Assembly: GCA_016617785.1 (NCBI GenBank)
Contig: JADILM010000002.1
Coordinates: forward strand, 1,302,001-1,366,000
Direction of reading: 5' to 3'
DNA from: Sporobolomyces roseus
Lineage: Eukaryota > Basidiomycota > Microbotryomycetes > Sporidiobolales > Sporidiobolaceae
Length of the DNA stretch: 64,000 bases
The stretch's first letter is position 1; each line of letters opens with the position of its first letter. Shown piece after piece: positions 57,901 to 64,000 of the stretch. The notes under the pieces were generated by a model. It ran no database searches and was not told the DNA's origin. It saw only the letters and a list, made by a program, of their open reading frames with translations. Position numbers and translations under genes: made by a program.

Positions 57901-58440
57901 CACTACTGCTTGATGTCTTTTCTTCTCGGGATGAGACTTTTCGCACTCTTTCCAGAAGTTGACACAAGCTTCTTGATTGCTGAAATTCTCTTGAGGTTCC
58001 CAGCTGTTCTCCGCCCTACTCGACTCGAGTGTTTCAGCGAGTGGACTCAAGGGTGAGGTGACCTTAGGACAGCGAACTCACGAGTCATAGCCTAACCACT
58101 TCACAAGGTATCTAATCTCGTAACGATCACCTTTCGGCTGAGGCTGAGTCGTATCGGCCCATTTATCCCATGTGGTATAGTCTAGAACCGCTTCTGTTGA
58201 CGCGAGAGAGTAGCAAAGGGAGGAAAGGAAACAGGTTCAAATAGGAGAGATGAGCGAACATGCTCCTTACGCTGAGAATCCAATCGGGCTGTTATAAGAA
58301 GGTCAGAGCTTACCGACAGTATAGGTCACTTCTTCCTCCTCTTCCTCCTCGCTGTCTTCTTCATCTGACATTTCTTGATCTCTTGCTGATGTTTTCGATC
58401 CCCCAGACACCACCAGCTTGCGGGGGTCTATCGTAGACAT
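54949..58440 (-). CDS. Chromodomain protein with acidic, repeat-bearing middle
   Basis: The start at 58440 (MSTIDPRKLVVSGGSKTS) leads to an acidic stretch and a chromodomain: VTYTV, EAVLDYTTWDKWA, YEIRYLVKWLGYDS and ENSWEPQENFSNQEACVNFW KE. Aromatic residues of the methyl-lysine cage (Tyr, Trp in YLVKW, NSWEP) are visible; two insertions lengthen the loops. An intron (GTTAGT donor near 57787, CTCCAG acceptor near 57718) joins KRKRIV to KEGSVSSTSTMSKKPR, so the apparent ATG at 57729 is not the start. A long disordered acidic/Ser-Lys region carries five GFA motifs. The C-terminal third looks folded: FNYGVQRPTSKDGYVPLNHD, WPVDLHQDQDRIRWWWRIGG, AVFVHSSLVAELGRFPGKLS, VDVVFLLYGTG, ITFTASALLEDSQRLSQLL and WIVIASQDEIDSLAPAPG, ending SQPLPLIL. 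No SET domain is present. It probably reads histone H3 methyl-lysine; the complex is unknown. Confidence 0.8.
56835..57355 (-). repeat. Five spaced GFA-acidic motifs in the chromodomain protein
   Basis: The copies read PTGFASDSDSMEED, VTGFAGEDSDEDEE, TAGFARDSSGEAD, ATGFARDSDEED and NQGFARSDDEEEE, 30-60 residues apart in disordered acidic sequence. The core GFA plus Asp/Ser/Glu stretch is kept while the linkers differ, which suggests a short binding motif rather than plain low complexity. Confidence 0.75.
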
Positions 58441-59316
58441 CTTGTAGAGCTACCAATGAGCTATTACTGGTGCAATTGAAGCGATTTGAGGTGTTTGAGT
58501 CGGAAGGTGTTGCTGTGAGAAGTGGGAAAAGCAAGAAAGTCGAAATTTCGCAACTTTGCTCACTTGGCAACAGTCTCGTCCGGGAACATATTGCAATCGT
58601 CGACTTTGCTCCTTTCTCTTACAAGCGGAGGCTCCGGACTTAATGAAACGGATCTTTTCGAATGTCGAGGCGTCTCCGCTCGAAGTGGTTGATTGTGTTA
58701 CAACGAGGAGCAAATCGACTCGACATCAAGTTCGCCAGACTCACGACTCGACGATAACGGAGGACGCTGATAGGTGAGAACTCATCTTTTGAGGCCGGAT
58801 GCGATCTTCTTCGTGCGAAACAGCGCCAAAGGCGATTCGCAACTCGATCGATCACTGTATTGAGCTCATTTACTCGTTGAGCCTATCGGTGGGCTGAGGG
58901 ACCAAGACAGCATTGTATCGAGGAAGGACTGGGTGTAAAGCTCAGCGAGTTTTCTTCTTCGCAAGTTAGGCAAACGCGAGTTCGCCTCTTCATTCAGCTT
59001 TGCTTTGGACGACACCTCTGCGTCGCTGCTTGTATCTCACAGTCTGTTCGCTGAGATGTGACCACTCGACGAGCTCTTCACTTAAGACAGCTTTGGATCT
59101 CACATTCGTGCTCAAATTTGTTGAATTTCGCGCGCTGAGGTTCGGGCGCTTTTCGCACGAGCGAGAAGTCTTAGGAGAGCTCGAGAACCTCACTCTGCTG
59201 AGTGAGAGGAGGTGCGAGCCTGCTTAATGCTATTGGGGGGGCTGGAAAGCGGTCTTGTAGGTTAGTGAGAATCATTTGTGGTAGATGGATGAGATCCACC
59301 CTGTGTTCCATGCATT
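58441..59316. other. Gene-poor stretch upstream of the chromodomain gene and tRNA-Phe
   Basis: Only short motif-free frames occur on both strands. It holds the chromodomain-gene promoter and the upstream flank of the tRNA. I see no additional tRNA or structured RNA by eye. Confidence 0.5.
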
Positions 59317-59406
59317 GGCGTTTTAGCTCAGTTGGGAGTAGCGTACGCCTGAAGTTGTCAGGCCTCATCTAGCGTAAGGTCCCCGGTTCAAGCCCGGGAA
59401 ACGCCA
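59317..59406 (+). tRNA. tRNA-Phe (GAA) with 16-nt intron
   Basis: The acceptor stem GGCGTTT pairs with AAACGCC, discriminator A at 59406. The anticodon stem TACGC (59344-59348) pairs with GCGTA (59372-59376); between them lie C32, T33, anticodon GAA (59351-59353) and G37, then a 16-nt intron (59355-59370) and A38. The intron sits one base 3' of the anticodon, the canonical place. The variable loop is AGGTC; the T arm is CCCGG-TTCAAGC-CCGGG. The D arm GCTC...TAGC has one mismatch at its fourth pair and one extra loop base compared with yeast tRNA-Phe. The internal A and B boxes (TAGCTCAGTTGGGAG and GGTTCAAGCCC) are intact. Confidence 0.92.
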
Positions 59407-59998
59407 ACCTTTTGCTCTTCGTTGCATCGAGGGAAGAGAGAATTTTTGGCACCTGCGTTGCTCAAAGCTGCCTGCAGCTCTTCCGCAATCGTGGCCGCAT
59501 CTTCTAGTGTCAATTCCCCTCGTCTACAAGCCGGTGGCTTCCTGAGATCTGCCTTGCTCGAGACCAGCGGAAGCTTTCTTCGACGGTCTCGCAACCTTGC
59601 GATAGATGTCAAAGTCTACCAGAGCCCTCACTTCAGCCTCTGCAGCGCCTTGGTATACGACCGTAACTTCCACTCTCGATGCCTGTTGGCTTCGACGAGC
59701 AGGAGAGTGTTCCGACTTGGACGAAAAGCGTTTTCTCAATTTTCGCAAACTTCTGTTCCCGCTTCATCCTCGTCCTCCAACATCGATACGCTTTCGACTC
59801 ACCCCAATTCGGATGTCACACTTTGATTCGCCCAGGCTCGACATCCTTGAAAGCGTGGGAGGAACTTTGCCATTAGATGCCCTCTGAAGCATCTAAAGGC
59901 AAGAATTCGAGGAAAGATTTGGGCACGAGGTTTTTTCCACTCTTTTGACTCTTGATCCATCACTCTCTTTCTCTTCGAACGAGCAGATAGCTTCCGCC
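59407..59998. other. Intergenic region between tRNA-Phe and GCV2
   Basis: Contains the GCV2 promoter. Several minus-strand frames are open here, one with a helical-looking stretch (ELTLEDAATIAEELQAALSN), but the best joined model needs poor acceptors and ends inside the tRNA, so no gene is called. Confidence 0.4.
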
Positions 59999-62982
59999 AT
60001 GCTTCGACGCCCTTTGCAACAGACGTGGACCTCTTCACAGCACCGCCTTCTTCGAATTTCACCTTCAATCCTTATCTCCCGCACTTCGACCCCAACTTCA
60101 ACGGCTTCCCACTTCTCAAATCGATCCCTTACTCTTCAACAATCTATTCGAGGTCTCGCTACTGGCTTATCGCAAACAAGTCGCCATGTTCCAACCTCTT
60201 CCCTCTTCGCTCCTCTCGATACTTTCACTCGTCGGCACGTCGGCCCGCAACCCGCAAGTGTACAAAAGATGCTCGAGTACTTGGGATACAAGTCTATGGA
60301 CGCATTCTTGAAGGATTGCGTGCCGGAAGAGATCCGTCTCGAGGAGAATGCGATTCGAGATGAAGGTAAAGGTGGAATTTGGGCTTTGAGCGAAGGAGAA
60401 CTTCTCAGGAGGGCGAAAGAGTTGGGAAAGAAGAACACTGTCACCAGGAGTTTCATCGGATTAGGGTATCATCAAGCGGTAGGTTACCATTTTCGCAGAT
60501 TATTCGTCTCGTCTCGTCTCGTTTCCTTAGCTGAAATCCTCTCTTTCTCAAGGTTCTCCCTCAAGTGATCCTTCGTAACATGGTCGAGAACCATGGCTGG
60601 TTCAGTCAATATTCTCCTTATCAGGTGAGTTCAGTATTTCCGAGTTTTGCGATGCGATGTTTGCTGATTACTGAGTCTCTGTTTTCCACAAAGGCCGAAA
60701 TCTCACAAGGACGACTCGAATCACTTATCAACTTCCAAACACTCACTACATCGCTCACGGGACTCGATATCGCCAACGCTTCGCTCCTCGACGAAGGTAC
60801 TGCCGCCGCCGAGGGAATGATTATGGCTTTCGGACACCTCCGCGAGAAGCGCAAGACGTTTTTCGTAGACCGAAGCGTGCTACCGCAAACTGTCGCTGTT
60901 GTCAAGACCCGCGCTGCTCCTTTCGGAATCGACGTCGTCGTAGGAAATGTCAACAAGCTCCTCTCGGAGGAACACGGAGACAAGAAGCAGCACAAGGATC
61001 TGATCGGTGTTCTCCTCCAGGTAGGCCGACTGTGTCTCTTACCTTGTACTAAGAGAATGCACGAAAAGCTCACTTCTCTGTGCTCCTTCCGACAGTATCC
61101 CGATGTTCGAGGTGAAGTCGCAGATTGGGAAGCCGTTGCTGCTCGTACCCATGAGCTCGGAGGTCTCGTCTCGTGTGCAACCGACTTCCTCGCTCTTACC
61201 ATGCTGAAGACCCCCGGAGAATGGGGCGCCGATATCGCCTTCGGAAACGCTGCTCGTTTCGGAGTTCCCCTCGGATACGGAGGACCTCACGCCGCCTTCT
61301 TCGCCTGTTCCGACGCTCTCAAGCGTCGTATGCCTGGCCGACTCATCGGGTTGAGTAAGGACAAAGAAGGTCGACCTGCCTACCGTCTCGCGCTCCAAAC
61401 TCGAGAGCAGCACATCCGACGAGACAAGGCTACTTCAAACATCTGCACCGCACAAGTGAGTCATCGTCTCTCATTGTTCTACCAGGAGCTCGATTGACGT
61501 GAAGGATTGCTCTTCAGGCTCTTCTCGCCAACGTTTCGGCCATGTACGCTGTCTACCACGGTCCAGAAGGACTTCGTCAAATCGCTGAGAAGGTACACGG
61601 TCTCGCAAGAGTCGTCAGGAATGCCGTCGAGAAGCTAGGACACAAGGTCGTCAACGAAACCTTCTTCGACAGTCTCACGATTCGCCTTTCCGGCACGGCA
61701 GCCAGCCTCGTTCACGAGAGTGCAGTCAAAGCAGGTCTCAACTTACGACAAGTCGACGACCACCACGTCGCAGTCACTTTCGACGAATCGCACTCTCTCG
61801 AAGACATCGTCGATCTCCTCAACGTTTTCGTATCGAACCAAAAAGGCCCTCGTCGAACTTCCCAAATCCAACCCTACACTACCGAATCACTCGTCGACTT
61901 CGCCGACAGCCTCGATATCCCGGCACCGCGCGCTACTCGCTCTTCATTGGGCGAACTCAGCAGCGGAGACAGTATTCCTGCCATCGAGAGTCCCGCCATT
62001 CCTTCCAAGCTCGCACGAACTTCTCCCTTCCTCACCCAACCTATCTGGAACTCGCATCACTCCGAGACCGATATCATTCGCTACATGCACTACTTGCAAG
62101 ACAAGGATCTCTCCCTCGTTCACGCTCCTATGTACGTCGAGACCTGTCTCTCTCTCTCTGCTCGCGCTGTTCGCTGATACCCCCTTTCTCGCTCCTATAG
62201 TCCCCTCGGTAGTTGCACGATGAAGCTCAACTCGACCACTTCGATGACTCCTTTCACATGGGACGAGTTCTCTCGCATTCACCCCTTCGCTCCTGAAGAT
62301 CAGGCTCTTGGCTACAAGGAGATGATGGATGTGCGTCTCGCTCTCCGCTCCCTGTCGTCGACTTTGTAACAAAACTGACTCGATCATCGTCTCGAATAGG
62401 AATTGGCTCAAGACTTGAGTCTCCTCACTGGCCTTCCAGGCTGCTCTCTTCAGCCCAACTCGGGAGCTCAAGGAGAGTACGCTGGTCTGTCAGTCATCCG
62501 AGCGTACCACTTAGCGCGAGGAGAGCACCACCGCAACATCTGTCTTGTTCCCGCTTCTGCTCACGGGACCAACCCAGCTGTACGTTTTCGAGAACTATTT
62601 CCGTAGAACTCACGAGTCGGAGAGGTACTTACGGTGTCTTTATTTCCTCTGCAGTCTGCTATCATGGCCGGTATGAAGGTCGTTCCCGTCAAGGTTCTTC
62701 CTACCGGTTATCTCGACATGGAGGATCTCAAGGCGAAAGCCAAGAAGCACTCGAAAGATCTCGCTGCTTTCATGGTCACGTATCCTTCGACTTTCGGAGT
62801 GTTCGAGAGTGGTGTCGAAATTGCTTGTTCCGTCATTCACGAGAACGGAGGTCAAGTAAGCTTACACTATTTCCTGCTCTCGAATCTTGTGCCGTACTGA
62901 CTGATCTCGTTCTCATCAGGTCTATCTCGATGGAGCAAACTTTAACGCTATGGTCGGATTGACTTCTCCTGGTAAAGTCGGT

Positions 62983-63014
<32 letters not shown>

Positions 63015-64000
63015 TTTCTCGATTCCTCACGGCGGAGGAGGACCTGGAATGGGGTGAGTCTGAACTCTTCCGCGCAACGAGACAGACTGTCGGAACTGAC
63101 GAGGATCGTCGTACTTTTCAGACCCATCTGTGTTGCTGAGCACCTCAAGCCTTTCCTCCCCGGTCACCCTGTAATCCCAACAGGAGGAAACGACGCTATC
63201 GGTCCAATCTCAGCTGCACCATACGGTTCTGCCAGTATCCTCTCGATCTCCTGGTGAGCTCTCCTCCGATTTCCGTCTGCGATGCGAATACTGATCTTGT
63301 TCGCATGTTCTCGCAGGGCTTACATCAAGATGCTCGGAGCCTCCGGTCTCAAGTTTGCGACACAAGTCGCTCTCTTGAACGCCAACTACGCTATGGCCCG
63401 TTTACAGGATCATTATCGAGTCAAATTCGTCAACGACAAGGATCGTTGCGCTCACGAGTTCATTATCGATCTCGCCGAGTTTGAGGAGAGTGCCGGTCTC
63501 AAAGTCATGGATATCGCCAAACGTTTACAAGACTACGGTGTTCACCCTCCAACTTGCAGTTGGCCTCTGTCAACCGCGATGCTTGTACGTTACTTTCGGA
63601 TTCATTGAACTGCTCACCAGACTAATCCTACTTCACCCTGCTCCACTAGATCGAGCCTACTGAATCGGAAGGAATGAGAGATGTTGATCGGTTCGTTCCG
63701 TTCCGTTTGAATCATTCTCCTCTCGCGGGTACTGACCTTGCTTTCTTCGACTCTCGCAGATTCTGTGACGCTATGATCAAGATCCGTGGCGAGATTGACG
63801 AAATCATCTCTGGCAAACAACCTCGGGACAACAACACCATTATCAATGCTCCTCATCCTCAACAAGTCATCATTTCGGATTCATGGGATAGGTAAGTCAT
63901 GAAACTGCTCGAACTGGTTCGAAACGCTCAATACTGACTCTCTCCTCGTCAAAACAGACCCTACACTCGTGAACAAGCTGCTTATCCCGATGCTCGTCTT
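59999..64000 (+). CDS. GCV2: Glycine dehydrogenase (decarboxylating), P-protein of the glycine cleavage system; 3' end cut off
   Basis: PLP enzyme of the mitochondrial matrix that decarboxylates glycine and passes the aminomethyl group to the H protein. The ATG at 59999 gives a basic presequence ([20 protein letters not shown]) before the conserved [21 protein letters not shown]-terminal half blocks: [83 protein letters not shown] and [25 protein letters not shown]-terminal half blocks: [56 protein letters not shown] and the PLP-lysine site [20 protein letters not shown], then [18 protein letters not shown]. At least twelve exons with GT-AG introns are inside the window; the last visible exon runs off the end at [14 protein letters not shown], a few dozen residues before the expected C-terminus. 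Confidence 0.95.

Noticed and set aside
59388..59960. Minus-strand candidate gene between tRNA-Phe and GCV2 (start at 59960, helical stretch near 59480)
   Set aside because: The join needs acceptors without pyrimidine tracts (TTGAG, AAAG), and the stop falls inside the tRNA gene; composition alone is not enough.
1..64000. Transposon, viral, CRISPR or biosynthetic-cluster signals
   Set aside because: No reverse transcriptase, integrase, transposase, terminal repeats, spaced direct repeats or adjacent biosynthetic enzymes were seen on either strand.

Overview
The window is nuclear DNA of a fungus, most likely a basidiomycete yeast or dimorphic basidiomycete; Pucciniomycotina is my guess, not something the sequence proves. 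The evidence is dense genes on both strands, many introns (mostly about 40-100 nt, GT/GTGAGT-type donors, CTGAC/CTAAC-like branch sites), near 50% GC, short divergent promoters, fungal families (SEC16, MRS2, RRP9, a nitrogen-type GATA factor, a PL14 lyase) and a tRNA-Phe(GAA) with an intron. There is no sign of viral, plasmid or transposon genes, and no CRISPR.

Layout from left to right: ER glucosidase I (GH63, cut by the window start), F-box protein, U3 snoRNP protein RRP9, omega-amidase/NIT2, a polytopic membrane protein, a tiny spliced gene, an MHYT-domain sensor-like membrane protein, a small coiled-coil gene, a secreted PL14 polysaccharide lyase, the COPII scaffold SEC16 with a 5'UTR intron, a second tiny spliced gene, a large low-complexity RGG/acidic protein, mitochondrial Mg2+ channel MRS2, a PARP fused to a UBE2Q-like E2 domain, coatomer zeta (RET3), a 1603-residue RRM + NTF2-like + WD40 fusion, CDT2, a GATA transcription factor, an ornithine-cyclodeaminase-family enzyme, MOB1, a MARVEL-like membrane gene with unresolved 5' exons, a chromodomain protein, tRNA-Phe, and the glycine decarboxylase P-protein GCV2 (cut by the window end).

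This is ordinary eukaryotic gene order, not a cluster: SEC16 and RET3 both serve ER-Golgi traffic, CDT2, the E2-PARP and the chromodomain protein all act in chromatin or ubiquitin biology, and GCV2 and MRS2 are mitochondrial, but nothing in the spacing suggests co-regulation beyond divergent promoters (RET3 and the fusion gene start codons lie about 137 bp apart).

The most unusual items are (1) the RRM/NTF2-like/WD40 fusion, whose eight exons I could join in one uninterrupted frame, (2) the E2-PARP fusion, (3) odd splicing: two GC-AG introns with the same GCACGT donor, a 28-nt candidate intron, a start codon that forms the whole first coding exon (RET3) and a start codon split by an intron (MOB1), (4) a PL14 lyase with about 150 residues of low-complexity sequence inserted in its catalytic domain, and (5) a chromodomain protein with five spaced GFA-acidic motifs. 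Exon joins were made by eye from splice consensus and reading frame; family calls are from recognised motifs, with no database search.
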